DNA of 64,000 nt from Vibrio sp. J1-1 (GCF_021728395.1 NZ_JAKKCM010000001.1:434001-498000); one strand, 5' to 3'; shown: positions 7,119 through 16,632, counted from the stretch's first letter. Numbers and translations are program-made. The notes: generated by a model from the letters alone, not told the origin.

Positions 7119-9137
7119 CTAATGCAAGTGTAGGTCAAAACGAACGCTCTCTCCGAGTCTGTCGAGCTTGTCGAAAGTCTCAACAAAAAAGCGATGACTT
7201 TCTCCTTTGAAGTAAAGCACCAGGTTGATTCTATCGCCTCTTCCAGGCGTCGATACTGCAAACTGAAAACCTGTATGTGTTCTCTCACAAAGCAATAAAC
7301 ACGGCTTATCGACCTCTAGAGTCACACCTTCTTGCGCATCAGACTCTGGTATTTCAATACGGCCCGCATGGCGAAAAGCACAGCCAATATTGTCCTGATA
7401 AACCACCGCCTGAAGCGTAGGCGTATTCTCTAATATCTTAACATACGGTTGAGCGGCATAACGTTTTGTCTCTGCTAATGAAGCCCCGGGCAAAAGCGTG
7501 TATTCATAACAGGCATTTTTAGGTTCGACACCATGGTCAATCGACAAGTTAAACACTCTGCCACTCATTTTGTCTGCACTTAAGTGAGCATTAATTCGCT
7601 GCCAACTGCCTTGTTGCATGTAACTATGTAAGTGAGCATTCACATTACCGAGAACATAACCCACGTCAGCATGATGCAGCCAACTTTTGGCTTCAACTGT
7701 CGTCGACTCCTCATCCAGTTCTGTACCATTTACACAGACAGGGGATTGATAGTGACACTGGTTAATGGTGGTCAATATCGGCTCAGGATGCTCTGAATGA
7801 ATCCCCGCCCCAAGAGCAATAATCGCCCCATCACAAAAGAACCAAGATTTTAGTCCTTGGGTTTGCATCACATCCAGCTCGAAACTGGTGATCCCCCAAC
7901 GACCATTGCTGACGCCGCCCGTCCAATCCGTTTGTTGTTCTATTTTTCCCCATTCATGGGCTGGTCTGACAATTTGTGGACACGTCACACCCGGAATCCT
8001 AGCCCAATCCCAATAGGGATAGATATCGTGGTACTCATTACCTGTCACACCAATATTCATACTGCCAAAACCCAACCAATAACCCATAAGGTTCTCCTGA
8101 TTGCCGGTTTCAATCGGTTTAATGCGACAAGAGTTGGCTTTCACAGACACCGCGTATTTATTATTGACCATAACCGCGTAATCAGAACGCCAGAAGTGTT
8201 TAAACCCAGCAAAAGGATAGTCATGTCCCTGAAGATGCTCGAGATATCGTTGAAGTTGAAGGCGATAATCCGGGAACAAAGCCAGCAACATCTTAGCTTG
8301 AGTTATCAACATCGTTCGGCAGTGCATTTTCTCCAAGTCAGGTTTGGCGATAGCTCGGCCGCAGGCGTTGTAGTCCCAGCGTCCGGTTCGGGTCATCCAC
8401 ACCGAGCCTTGCAGATAGTAAGCCAATAACAAACGTTGCTGCTGTGATGAAAAACGGAACCGAGTCTGCGCACAAACATAAGCCCAGGGAAGCGCAACAT
8501 TGAGAAACGATTCACCATAGCCGCCATTTTGTAATTGCGGCCCATGCTGTTGATAGGAGAAATCAGCCTGTATGCCCTCTTGGTGAGTAATGGCAATCGT
8601 TTCTGCTATCGCTTCCATCGCCTTTGCAAAAAGTGTTTCATCGCGTTCTAACAACCCACGATAGGCCATTCCATTGGCAAGATCGACACGATTTGCCCCT
8701 GTCATCGAAACGTTATTGGGCAGGTCTTCAATCAACTGATTGGTTAATGCCTCGCTAAGCTCTTCATTGAGCAACAGAGCGATTGGCCCAATGAGTCGTT
8801 GCTTACCGATTTGGTTCCACCACCAGTTCCAGTTCGTTGGGTTTATTTGATACCAATACGCCAAGGCCTGTTCAGCAATAGAACGCGCCTTTAAGCAGCG
8901 CTGACAACGGTATTGGCAAGCGAGAACCAGCACACGCTGCAAATACGTGTGAATGATTTGTCCATTATGCACGGCGTCTGACAACTGGATATCTGGCCAC
9001 CCAGAATGAGGAGAAAAAGTGGTTTGCCACTGCGCTATTTGTAGTTTCCAGTCCTGTTGTGTTTGAAGAGACAATTGCTGGTCAACAATTGTTTGTGACA
9101 CCTTACGTCGGATATGCATCAAATGTTGTGAATACAT
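7119..9137 (-). CDS. PL8 polysaccharide lyase (chondroitin/hyaluronan lyase-like), no signal peptide
   Basis: The protein shows the polysaccharide lyase family 8 sequence in order: NWNWWWNQIG and an IGPIALLL helix, TGANRVD, QQHGPQLQNGGYG and, further on, ENLMGYWLGFGS with YWDWARIPG. From the start used here the catalytic residues are N149 (GAN), H198 (QQHG) and Y207 (GGY); the nine-residue His-Tyr spacing is that of the pneumococcal hyaluronate lyase. A C-terminal beta-sandwich follows. PL8 enzymes cut uronic-acid polysaccharides by beta-elimination and leave a 4,5-unsaturated uronate. The start is the ATG at 9137, preceded by AAGGAG; a TTG at 9179 would add 14 residues without a ribosome site. 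Neither start gives a signal peptide, which is unusual because PL8 lyases are normally secreted. At 672 residues it lies at the short end of the family. Substrate is inferred from family and neighbours only. Confidence 0.88.
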   Translation of the reverse strand: MYSQHLMHIRRKVSQTIVDQQLSLQTQQDWKLQIAQWQTTFSPHSGWPDIQLSDAVHNGQIIHTYLQRVLVLACQYRCQRCLKARSIAEQALAYWYQINPTNWNWWWNQIGKQRLIGPIALLLNEELSEALTNQLIEDLPNNVSMTGANRVDLANGMAYRGLLERDETLFAKAMEAIAETIAITHQEGIQADFSYQQHGPQLQNGGYGESFLNVALPWAYVCAQTRFRFSSQQQRLLLAYYLQGSVWMTRTGRWDYNACGRAIAKPDLEKMHCRTMLITQAKMLLALFPDYRLQLQRYLEHLQGHDYPFAGFKHFWRSDYAVMVNNKYAVSVKANSCRIKPIETGNQENLMGYWLGFGSMNIGVTGNEYHDIYPYWDWARIPGVTCPQIVRPAHEWGKIEQQTDWTGGVSNGRWGITSFELDVMQTQGLKSWFFCDGAIIALGAGIHSEHPEPILTTINQCHYQSPVCVNGTELDEESTTVEAKSWLHHADVGYVLGNVNAHLHSYMQQGSWQRINAHLSADKMSGRVFNLSIDHGVEPKNACYEYTLLPGASLAETKRYAAQPYVKILENTPTLQAVVYQDNIGCAFRHAGRIEIPESDAQEGVTLEVDKPCLLLCERTHTGFQFAVSTPGRGDRINLVLYFKGESHRFFVETFDKLDRLGESVRFDLHLH

Positions 9138-9204
9138 GATGCGAATAACTCCTTGATTCAGCCAAAAGGGAGGATTCAACAGTCAACCTTGTTCACTGTC
9201 AGGA

Positions 9205-9236
9205 AATAAAAAAGAAGGTGCTCTCACACCTTCTTT
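9205..9236 (-). terminator. Rho-independent terminator of the GH88-GH112 unit
   Basis: On the minus strand AAAGAAGGTG and CACCTTCTTT pair around a TGAGAG loop and run into a U-rich tract. It follows the GH112 stop by 8 nt, so the PL8 gene downstream is probably a separate or read-through unit. Confidence 0.85.
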
Positions 9237-9243
9237 GACTTGG

Positions 9244-11430
9244 TTAGTTATCGAACCAACACCACTCATACGGCTGTAAAGCCAATTGCTGTGGTTCACC
9301 CTGCGTATTAAATACCGTGACCTGCTGCTCTTGATTGGTGAAGTTTACGGCTGTGGCTTTATTAGTCTCTGGATAAAAAGCGACATCGACAAACGGATTA
9401 TTCGACAGCCATGGATGAGAAACCGTCTCTTGCTGAGTTAGCCATAACAGAGTGTGTTGCAGCAAACGAGCGTTTTCCATACTGAATGGCAAGTTACCCA
9501 GATACACAGCTCGGCCAGCTCCGTATCCGCGCGCCGTTAACGCCAAATGTTGTCCTTGCGCTGCCAATACCGTCAAGTCATCCGCTTGAGGATACACATA
9601 GCTTGGGTTACCGAAGTCCTCGTCACCCTTAATGAACTGACTTAAGTAATGGTTCTCTGCGATTTGCAGTGGCATCGCGACACGTCCCATCGTCAGGGAG
9701 GTTTCTTTCTCTAATCCAAATACATCGCCAAGCTGGAAGTAACGACCATTTTTCTGCCATGCCGAAGGCTCAGATACACCCAGTAAGCCACCACCTTGAG
9801 CAACAAACTGACGCAGTGCAACAATGACTTTAGGATCATCCCAACACTCACCACCACTCCATGCAGAGTTCGCATCACCTGTGTTGATGATAACTTTGAT
9901 CTCCGGGTCGATGCCTTTTTCTGCAATGTCATCAAAGCTAATGAACTCAACGTCAAATGGCAATCCAGATAGACACTCAAGGATATTGTTGCCTACCAGT
10001 TCCATCACATCAGGACGTGGTGGGACGTAAAAACGTTGGTCGCGTGCTTGGTTTTGCAGCCAGCTACGCGCGGCGCCCCATGCGCTCAATACCGCAACTT
10101 TGCCTGCTACTTTTTTCGATTCACTGCGTTGTGTGTACTCGAGATAATCACCAAACTGACTTGAGATTTCAGTCACATGGTCAATGAAGTGCGGGAACTG
10201 ATTCGCAAGCGACAAGTAGCCGCCATAGCCAATTCGATCTAACGGCTTTTGCAACATGGCACGGCGAATCTTAGTCCAGTTAGACATAGACTCAACAACA
10301 GGATCATTACCCTCGCGGAATACATCCGGGAAGAAGTAAGGGTAGAAGCGCGCTTCGCGAATCTGATCACCGCATGAATCCGTTAAACGACGTAGTGCTA
10401 CGCCATCTTCTACCGCGCCGACATTGATGTCGATACCGATCTTTTGATAGCTCTCAAGGAATGGTTCCGTCCCAATCCAGTGATCACCTTGGAACATCGC
10501 CGTCTTTTTGCCTGCTTGATGGGCCATGTTGACTAACTCTGCCGCAAACTCCACAACGAATTCTTGAACAAAGGTCATCCAGTCTTGGTACTGCTTAGAA
10601 GGCACTTTATAAGTACCGTTGTAGTAACCAGCATCAACAAAATCTTCTGGAGACAATTTATAGCCAAAGCGCTTTTCAAAATCTTCTAACGCTCGAGGGC
10701 TCACGGTTTCGCCATAACCGGTCCAATCTCGATAGATGTCTTGGTTCTTTTCGCCCGTATCAATGACAAACAAAAATGCAAAGGTAGTGAATCGAACCAC
10801 TGTAGTATTCGGATGCGTTTCTAACCAGTGTGCAAAATGGTTTAACAAATGCGCACGGCATTCTGGGTGATATGGGTCAAGACTCTTAATTCGAGGGCCT
10901 GTCCAATCGTTGGTCAACGCGTTGTACATAGAGACACTGTCCCAGACTTGGCGCGCCATAAAGGTAATCGTGTACTCGTGATAAGGGATCGCATCATAGA
11001 TATCGATGCGCTGGTGTTCTGGATCAAAATCCCACTGCTCAGACGGGAGCACTTCGTTCAACGTACGATTTCGGACTTCCCACCATAACTTGGGATCGCT
11101 ATCGTCATCCAACTCATATTTGTCTTTGCTGTAACCATCAAGTGGGTGAATTAAGACGTGATCACTCATCGCCGTCACAGGGAAAGACATCAGATATTTA
11201 CGATGTAAGTATTCTGGGTGCTGGTTGGCGTACTCCTGATCTGCACGCACAAGACACATCACCGAATAGATGTCGCTGTCTTTCTCAGCCAATGAATCTG
11301 GCATGGTTGTGCCGTCGCTATCGCGAAGAGCATCCGCTTGCCAACGCTGGTATAAATCCAGTACTACTTCTTCCTGCCCTTCTTCAACAGGCAGGGTCAT
11401 ATGACCTTTACGAGAGGCAAATTGGGTCAT
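9244..11430 (-). CDS. GH112 beta-1,3-galactosyl-N-acetylhexosamine phosphorylase
   Basis: This cytoplasmic enzyme family phosphorolyses Gal-beta-1,3-GalNAc (galacto-N-biose) or Gal-beta-1,3-GlcNAc (lacto-N-biose) to alpha-galactose-1-phosphate and the free HexNAc. Family landmarks are the N-terminal DGTTMPDSL, RFTTFAF, the long TIM-barrel region and GDHWIGTEPF. The aspartate in GDHWIG is D316 from the start used here and corresponds to the catalytic acid of the bifidobacterial enzyme. Length (728 aa) fits the family. I start at ATG 11430 because GGAG lies 8 nt upstream; the TTG four codons earlier falls inside that ribosome site. The gene is in an operon with GH88, and galT-galE lie upstream on the same strand, a fit because the product is GalT's substrate. 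Whether it prefers GalNAc or GlcNAc cannot be told by eye. Confidence 0.93.
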   Translation of the reverse strand: MTQFASRKGHMTLPVEEGQEEVVLDLYQRWQADALRDSDGTTMPDSLAEKDSDIYSVMCLVRADQEYANQHPEYLHRKYLMSFPVTAMSDHVLIHPLDGYSKDKYELDDDSDPKLWWEVRNRTLNEVLPSEQWDFDPEHQRIDIYDAIPYHEYTITFMARQVWDSVSMYNALTNDWTGPRIKSLDPYHPECRAHLLNHFAHWLETHPNTTVVRFTTFAFLFVIDTGEKNQDIYRDWTGYGETVSPRALEDFEKRFGYKLSPEDFVDAGYYNGTYKVPSKQYQDWMTFVQEFVVEFAAELVNMAHQAGKKTAMFQGDHWIGTEPFLESYQKIGIDINVGAVEDGVALRRLTDSCGDQIREARFYPYFFPDVFREGNDPVVESMSNWTKIRRAMLQKPLDRIGYGGYLSLANQFPHFIDHVTEISSQFGDYLEYTQRSESKKVAGKVAVLSAWGAARSWLQNQARDQRFYVPPRPDVMELVGNNILECLSGLPFDVEFISFDDIAEKGIDPEIKVIINTGDANSAWSGGECWDDPKVIVALRQFVAQGGGLLGVSEPSAWQKNGRYFQLGDVFGLEKETSLTMGRVAMPLQIAENHYLSQFIKGDEDFGNPSYVYPQADDLTVLAAQGQHLALTARGYGAGRAVYLGNLPFSMENARLLQHTLLWLTQQETVSHPWLSNNPFVDVAFYPETNKATAVNFTNQEQQVTVFNTQGEPQQLALQPYEWCWFDN

Positions 11431-11457
11431 GATAGGCTCCAAAAAGTTGGGAGAGAC

Positions 11458-11476
11458 GGGGGAGTTTTTCTCCCCC
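11458..11476 (-). other. Intercistronic hairpin between GH88 and GH112
   Basis: GGGGGAG / CTCCCCC with a 5-nt loop in the 67-bp gap, with no U-tract on the minus strand. Probably an mRNA stability or processing element. Confidence 0.45.
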
Positions 11477-11497
11477 TGAATGGAAAATCGAGTGTGC

Positions 11498-12667
11498 TTA
11501 CCAGAAGAACTTCTGATAACCGTTTGCGCGCATTAAAGCTTCTAGATAGTAGTAATCACCATAAGGCAACATGTTGTCGCATAGGCCAACTTTGACAAAC
11601 GAAGCACCATGTGCGAGCAAGCCAAGAGCTGATTCATCGCCCGTTAAATCACAACTATTCATCAGACCTTGCAACAAGAAATTACCCCAATCTCGGTACT
11701 GCTGCGCTTCTTGTGGGTCTTGAATACACTGAGAAATCAACAGTAATCCCGCAGCAGTAATCGCGCCCGCGGAGCTATCTTTATACTGAATCTCTTCACT
11801 TGGTAGCGAGTAGTCCCAGACAGGAACCCCATCGTCGGTGATTTGTTCTACCGCGTAGCGGGCTAATTTCTTCGCCAGCGTTAGAAATTTCTCGTCTTGA
11901 GTGTATAGATAAGTTTGCGCAAAACCATGAATTGCCCATGACTGTCCGCGAGCCCAACAGGAATCATCCGCGAAACCTTGGAACGTCTCACCTTTAATCG
12001 GCTCCTGTGTGACAGGGTGGAAGTTAAATGAGTGATAAGTCGAGTAGTCATCACGCACAATATGCTTTGCTAGAGTCTCGCTGTGTCGAGTTGCCGCTTG
12101 CGCATAAACCGGAGAACCTGTCACTTTTGACGCCCAAAATAGTAACGCCGTATTTTGTAGCGAATCGATGATCGATTTACCTTGAGTAATTTCAGGGCCG
12201 AGAGGATGAGTGTCATTCCACGCAACGATATAACCACCAATCTTGCGGAAACGATGGATAAGGTGATCAGCGGCGCGAATTGCCATCATTTTTGATTCTT
12301 CATCGCCCGTCAGTTTGTAATCGGCCACGCAGCTTAAGCTGTATTGGAAACCTAAGTCGTGATCTAACCAGAATGGGTCAAGCAGCATGTCGGCAAAATA
12401 TTGTTTGCGCAACTTGGCACTGTTTTTAAACTGCTGATCAGCCGTCATTTGGTAGCAGAGCCATAACTCGCCTGTCCAAAACGACGAAACCCAGTCAAAC
12501 TGGTCGCAGTAATCCCATTGGTGCTCCGACGTACCAATTTTTGGATTACGCTCACCAATTTTAGGAATATTACGCTTAATCGCTTCTACTACCGTGGTTA
12601 GATGGTTCACCACTTTTGTTTCGTCCAGTGTGCCTGGCAACGGACGCAAAGTAATCGTTTCACTCAT
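11498..12667 (-). CDS. GH88 unsaturated glucuronyl hydrolase
   Basis: A 389-residue family 88 protein of (alpha/alpha)6-barrel type. Family motifs are SSFWTGELW (61-69), HDLGF with D104, IIDSL with D168, WARGQSWA (about 239-246) and KDSSAGAI. The two aspartates correspond to the catalytic pair of Bacillus UGL, with similar spacing. The enzyme hydrates the 4,5 double bond of the unsaturated uronate left by a lyase and so releases it from the adjoining sugar; the uronate then rearranges and enters the KduI/KduD/KDG route, whose genes are not in this window. There is no signal peptide, so it acts in the cytoplasm on imported or internally made disaccharides. It is first in a two-gene unit with GH112, and a KdgR-like palindrome lies about 110 bp upstream. 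Confidence 0.93.
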   Translation of the reverse strand: MSETITLRPLPGTLDETKVVNHLTTVVEAIKRNIPKIGERNPKIGTSEHQWDYCDQFDWVSSFWTGELWLCYQMTADQQFKNSAKLRKQYFADMLLDPFWLDHDLGFQYSLSCVADYKLTGDEESKMMAIRAADHLIHRFRKIGGYIVAWNDTHPLGPEITQGKSIIDSLQNTALLFWASKVTGSPVYAQAATRHSETLAKHIVRDDYSTYHSFNFHPVTQEPIKGETFQGFADDSCWARGQSWAIHGFAQTYLYTQDEKFLTLAKKLARYAVEQITDDGVPVWDYSLPSEEIQYKDSSAGAITAAGLLLISQCIQDPQEAQQYRDWGNFLLQGLMNSCDLTGDESALGLLAHGASFVKVGLCDNMLPYGDYYYLEALMRANGYQKFFW

Positions 12668-12776
12668 ACCGAAATTCTCTTAAAACCTTTGTAATGCAAA
12701 CTCAGGGTTATGCTCGATGATATATCTATAGTTTACAGTGATACTTTTCTATAAACGCATAACTCGCTCACATTTT

Positions 12777-12791
12777 TAAAACATCATTTCA
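12777..12791. promoter_or_regulatory. KdgR-like operator upstream of GH88
   Basis: TAAAACATCATTTCA fits TRAAAYNNNRTTTYA, a two-armed palindrome seen at several promoters in the window. It sits in the GH88 upstream region, about 110 bp before the start. Confidence 0.6.
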
Positions 12792-12807
12792 TTTTAAATG
12801 TTAATTT

Positions 12808-12833
12808 CAAAAAAAAGCTGACAGTCAGCTTCC
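12808..12833 (-). terminator. Rho-independent terminator of sulP-galE-galT
   Basis: A perfect inverted repeat (AAGCTGAC / GTCAGCTT) followed on the minus strand by eight U residues, about 90 nt after the galT stop. A second hairpin, CGGAGAAG / CTTCTCCG at 12891-12911, lies between the galT stop and this site. Confidence 0.88.
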
Positions 12834-12923
12834 TCTTACGGCGAATTATCAAGTTATCCAACCGCCATCAAACTTTATGATTCAGCCTTTCGGAGAAGCG
12901 TTTCTTCTCCGAACTACGCTAAA

Positions 12924-13970
12924 TTAACTCTGTTTGTAGTGAACATCTGAGGCATTGCGTAAGCGCTCTGCCGCTTGTTCTGGCGTTAAGTCGCGCTGGC
13001 TCTCGGCTAGCATTTCGTATCCCACCATAAATTTTCGTACTGTGGCGCTGCGCAGTAATGGTGGCAAAAAGCTTGCGTGTACTTGCCAATAAGCGTCTGG
13101 ATTTCCGCCGATAAACGGTGCACCATGCCAGCCCATTGAGTAAGGGAAGGAACACTGGAAAAGGTTATCGTACTTAGTGGTTAACAACTTAATGGTCTTA
13201 GCAAGATCAGCCTGGGTCTCTGGTGTCATTTCCGTCAATCGACTTAGCTTAATTTTTGGCAAGACCAGCGTTTCGAACGGCCAAGCTGCCCAGTAGGGAA
13301 CCAATGCCACCCAGTAATCACTCTCGACAACAATACGCTCGCCAGAAGCCACTTCACGCTGCACATAATCCAACAATAGAGGACGATGGTGTCGTTCAAA
13401 ATAGTGCTGCTGCTGTTGGTCTTTTTTTGCCACCAAGGTTGGTACAAAACTGTTTGCCCAAATTTGACCATGCGGGTGAGGTTGAGAGCAGCCCATGCTT
13501 TCACCCTTGTTTTCAAATACTTGTACCCAAGGGTAATGCTGGCTGAGTTCTGCCGTTTGTTCCATCCAAGTGGAAATCACAAATTCGATTTCTTCAAGGT
13601 TCAATTCTGGCAATGTGCGACTGTGATCAGGCGAGAAACAGATCACGCGGCTTTCCCCTTTAGCACTATGAAGTTGAAAAAGAGGATCATCGTTTACCGG
13701 AGCATCAGGGGTTTGCTCTGTGAGGGCGGCAAAGTCGTTCTTAAAGACGAACGTACCTTGATAATTCGGATTCACATCACCGCTGATTCTAGTATTTGTT
13801 GGGCACAAAAAGCAGTTATCGTCATAGCTTGGCAGGCTTTCAATACTGAGTGCTTCTTGTTGCCCCTGCCACGGTCTTTTTGCGCGATGAGGCGACACCA
13901 GCACCCACTCGCCCGTAAGGGGATTAAAACGACGGTGAGGATGCTCTGCAACATCAAATGATTGAGACAT
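12924..13970 (-). CDS. galT: Galactose-1-phosphate uridylyltransferase
   Basis: GalT exchanges UMP between UDP-glucose and galactose-1-phosphate. The active site HPHGQ is at 165-169, with H167 as the nucleophile, and the zinc ligands C53, C56, H116 and H165 line up one residue from the E. coli numbering. Length (348 aa) matches the E. coli enzyme. It lies 16 bp after galE and is last in the sulP-galE-galT unit. No galK is seen anywhere in the window. The neighbouring GH112 phosphorylase makes galactose-1-phosphate directly, which would explain a galT-galE pair without a kinase. Confidence 0.97.
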   Translation of the reverse strand: MSQSFDVAEHPHRRFNPLTGEWVLVSPHRAKRPWQGQQEALSIESLPSYDDNCFLCPTNTRISGDVNPNYQGTFVFKNDFAALTEQTPDAPVNDDPLFQLHSAKGESRVICFSPDHSRTLPELNLEEIEFVISTWMEQTAELSQHYPWVQVFENKGESMGCSQPHPHGQIWANSFVPTLVAKKDQQQQHYFERHHRPLLLDYVQREVASGERIVVESDYWVALVPYWAAWPFETLVLPKIKLSRLTEMTPETQADLAKTIKLLTTKYDNLFQCSFPYSMGWHGAPFIGGNPDAYWQVHASFLPPLLRSATVRKFMVGYEMLAESQRDLTPEQAAERLRNASDVHYKQS

Positions 13971-13986
13971 AATGTTTCCTTAAAAA

Positions 13987-15003
13987 TTAAGATTGGTAAC
14001 CATTCGGATTGCGCTGCTGCCAGTTCCAACTGTGCTCAACCATATCCATTAAATCGTGATTCGCGCTCCAACCAAGCTCTTGTTCAGCCTTATCCACTTC
14101 GGCAAAACACTGAGCAATATCACCCGCTCTTCGAGGCTCGATGCGTACAGGCAACTCTCGGCCCAACACCTTATTCATCGCGGCAACCATATCTAATACA
14201 CTGACACCGTTACCCGTTCCTAGGTTATAGACATGCAACCCGCTGATATAACCGCGCCCTTCTAGTGCCGCCACATGGCCTTCTACGAGATCCTGCACAT
14301 GAATGTAGTCACGCACGCCAGTACCATCAGGCGTTGGGTAGTCGTTTCCGAAAATAGACAGAGTGTCGCGTCGTCCAATCGCCACTTGAGTAATAAACGG
14401 CATGAGGTTGTTGGGAATGCCTGTTGGGTCTTCACCAATTAAACCGCTAGGGTGAGCCCCGATCGGATTGAAATAACGTAACAGAGTGATACTCCAGTCC
14501 GGGTTGGCGGTGGAGAAATCTCTTAAACAACTTTCGACCATATGTTTACTGGTGCCATATGGGTTAGTCGTCGCACCGGTTGGAGCAGATTCTTCAATAG
14601 GGACAGTTAAAGGATCGCCATATACCGTAGCGGATGAACTGAAGATCAAGCGGTAAATATGTGCGGCTCTCATCGCAGCCAGTAAATTCAGCGTACCTGA
14701 GACGTTGTTTTCGTAATATTCGAGCGGTTTAGCCACCGATTCGCCCACGGCTTTTAACCCGGCGAAATGCATCACGGCACCGATTTTGTGCTGTTCAAAA
14801 ATACAATCAAGCACTAAGCGATCGCGAATGTCTCCCTTATAGACAACCAATGGACGCTCGATCAACTTTTCAATACGAACTACGACCTGAGGGTTACTGT
14901 TGCTGAAGTTATCCAACACAATCGGTTCATGTCCTGCTGCAGCCAATGCGACACACGCATGACTGCCAATATAGCCGCAGCCACCCGTCACTAATACTTT
15001 CAT
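13987..15003 (-). CDS. galE: UDP-glucose 4-epimerase
   Basis: A short-chain dehydrogenase/reductase epimerase that interconverts UDP-galactose and UDP-glucose. The NAD-binding GGCGYIGSH is at 7-15, the catalytic S124 in FSSSATVYG, and Y149/K153 in YGTSK sit at exactly the E. coli GalE numbers. 338 residues, full length. It starts 3 bp after the permease gene and is translationally close to galT. Whether it also accepts UDP-GalNAc cannot be told by eye but would matter here, because GalNAc is a likely component of the glycan. Confidence 0.97.
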   Translation of the reverse strand: MKVLVTGGCGYIGSHACVALAAAGHEPIVLDNFSNSNPQVVVRIEKLIERPLVVYKGDIRDRLVLDCIFEQHKIGAVMHFAGLKAVGESVAKPLEYYENNVSGTLNLLAAMRAAHIYRLIFSSSATVYGDPLTVPIEESAPTGATTNPYGTSKHMVESCLRDFSTANPDWSITLLRYFNPIGAHPSGLIGEDPTGIPNNLMPFITQVAIGRRDTLSIFGNDYPTPDGTGVRDYIHVQDLVEGHVAALEGRGYISGLHVYNLGTGNGVSVLDMVAAMNKVLGRELPVRIEPRRAGDIAQCFAEVDKAEQELGWSANHDLMDMVEHSWNWQQRNPNGYQS

Positions 15004-15006
15004 GAA

Positions 15007-16632
15007 TTACCTCTTACAAATTAGCTTTAACAATGGCGTCAATCGATCAGAAAATTGTTCTTCTCGTACCGACGTTGCACCATTTAACAGTGATGCTTTG
15101 GCGTTAGCTTTAAAGCGACAGAAATAGACGCTCCGCCCACTGGTTGACACATAATCATCGAGCATCTGCACGCCGAGATGATCAATGAAGTTGATCCCTC
15201 TTCCTAAAATAATCAATTGCTTAGAACTTATTTTCTGTAACTCTTGATGGAGATATTGAACGCAACCAAAAAAAATCGAGCCATTGATGCGGATCACTGC
15301 GATATCTTGCTGATCATCAATATCCAGCTCATCGCAACTTAGCAATTCGATAGTGGGACGCGACGTTCTGCGCAGATAGAAGAAGAGCGAGGCTGCAACG
15401 CCAACATAAATAGAAAGTTCAAGGTGAAGAAAAATCGCTGCTAGGCTGGTCACCGCCAAAATAAATATTTCTTTACCATCATGTTTTGCAATCACTTTGA
15501 TGTGATGAACATCCACTAGGTTCCACGCAACAACCAGCAACAAGCCGCCCATGCCTGCAATCGGTATATAGGCCGCATACGGAGCAAACAGCACCATGAT
15601 GATTAATAAGAACACGCCTGCAAAAACGGCGGCTAGTGGGGTTTGCGCACCGCTACTGTAATTCACGCCACTGCGGGTGAAAGAGCCTGAGGAGACATAA
15701 CAAGAGAAAAACGAGCCAACAATGTTTGAGAGTCCCTGCCCGATAAACTCCTGGTTACTATCAAGCTGCTGGCGAGATTTCATCGCGACCGAACGGCTAA
15801 TTGAAATCGCTTCAACCAAACCCAACATCGCTACAGCGAAAACACCGTCAAGCATGGTAGATAAGTGGCTAAAACCAACAAAAGGAGAAGACAGGCTTAA
15901 ATAGTTACTGCTTACTTGGCTAACCATCAATACCTCGTTACCGGTATGATTCATCCAAGTAGCAAACCCCATCGCCACCAAGGTTGCCATCAACATATGA
16001 GGTAGTTTGGGCCAAATGCGTTTGCACAACACACAAACAGCGATGGTAATGCACCCCACCAGCAGCTCTTTGCCATTTAACATATTGATATTGCTGACAA
16101 GCAGAATAATATTTTCAATCGCGGTTTCGCCAGAGTCGTATTGCAAACCCAACACATGCTTTAGCTGGCTGACTCCGATAACAATCGCCGCCCCTAGAGT
16201 GAACCCTAGTACTACGGAGTGAGAAACGAAATTCACCACGGCGCCAAAACGCAAGAGCCCGAAAAGCAATTGAATAATCCCAGCACACAAGGTTAACGTA
16301 AAACAGAGCTGGATATAGAGAGGCGTTCCCGGATCAGCGAATTGACTTATAGTGGTAAAGACAATCACAGATAGTGCCGCTGTCGGGCCAGAAATCAAAT
16401 GATGAGACGAGCCAAACAGTGATGCCAAAATAGCGGGAATAATTGCAGTATATAGACCGAACTCAGGTGGCAAACCTGCAATCATGGCATAAGCAATACC
16501 TTGGGGGAGCACAATAATCGCTCCTGTAAGTCCGGCTAAAACATCCGCTTTAAGTGATTGAGAACTTACCTTTGAGGACCAGCTTAAAAACGGAAACAGA
16601 AGGGACAACTTGCGATGTTCAACAGCGCGCAT
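15007..16632 (-). CDS. SulP-family anion permease with STAS domain
   Basis: A 541-residue SLC26/SulP transporter. The N-terminal membrane part begins with the family signature region LTGAIIVLPQGIAYAMIAG (about 33-51) and has 10-14 hydrophobic spans. A cytoplasmic STAS domain occupies roughly residues 430-530 (AVIRINGSIFFGC, then GINFIDHLGVQML). SulP proteins move sulfate, bicarbonate or dicarboxylates. It lies first in an operon with galE and galT and near three sulfatases. Sulfate is therefore an attractive substrate, and the direction (uptake, or disposal of sulfate released in the cytoplasm) is open. I start at the ATG at 16632, spaced six bases from AGAGGA; the GTG just before it overlaps the likely ribosome site. 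Two KdgR-like palindromes lie upstream. Confidence 0.88.
   Translation of the reverse strand: MRAVEHRKLSLLFPFLSWSSKVSSQSLKADVLAGLTGAIIVLPQGIAYAMIAGLPPEFGLYTAIIPAILASLFGSSHHLISGPTAALSVIVFTTISQFADPGTPLYIQLCFTLTLCAGIIQLLFGLLRFGAVVNFVSHSVVLGFTLGAAIVIGVSQLKHVLGLQYDSGETAIENIILLVSNINMLNGKELLVGCITIAVCVLCKRIWPKLPHMLMATLVAMGFATWMNHTGNEVLMVSQVSSNYLSLSSPFVGFSHLSTMLDGVFAVAMLGLVEAISISRSVAMKSRQQLDSNQEFIGQGLSNIVGSFFSCYVSSGSFTRSGVNYSSGAQTPLAAVFAGVFLLIIMVLFAPYAAYIPIAGMGGLLLVVAWNLVDVHHIKVIAKHDGKEIFILAVTSLAAIFLHLELSIYVGVAASLFFYLRRTSRPTIELLSCDELDIDDQQDIAVIRINGSIFFGCVQYLHQELQKISSKQLIILGRGINFIDHLGVQMLDDYVSTSGRSVYFCRFKANAKASLLNGATSVREEQFSDRLTPLLKLICKR

Noticed and set aside
7049..7288. Minus-strand ORF of 79 codons across the PL8 3' end
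   Set aside because: It overlaps PL8 in another frame and has no recognisable motif.
7857..8429. Plus-strand ORF of 190 codons opposite PL8
   Set aside because: It lies antisense to a well-supported PL8 gene and has no domain; long antisense frames are common in such genes.
13386..13961. Plus-strand ORF of 191 codons opposite galT
   Set aside because: It is antisense to galT, whose active-site residues are all intact, and looks like a random frame.
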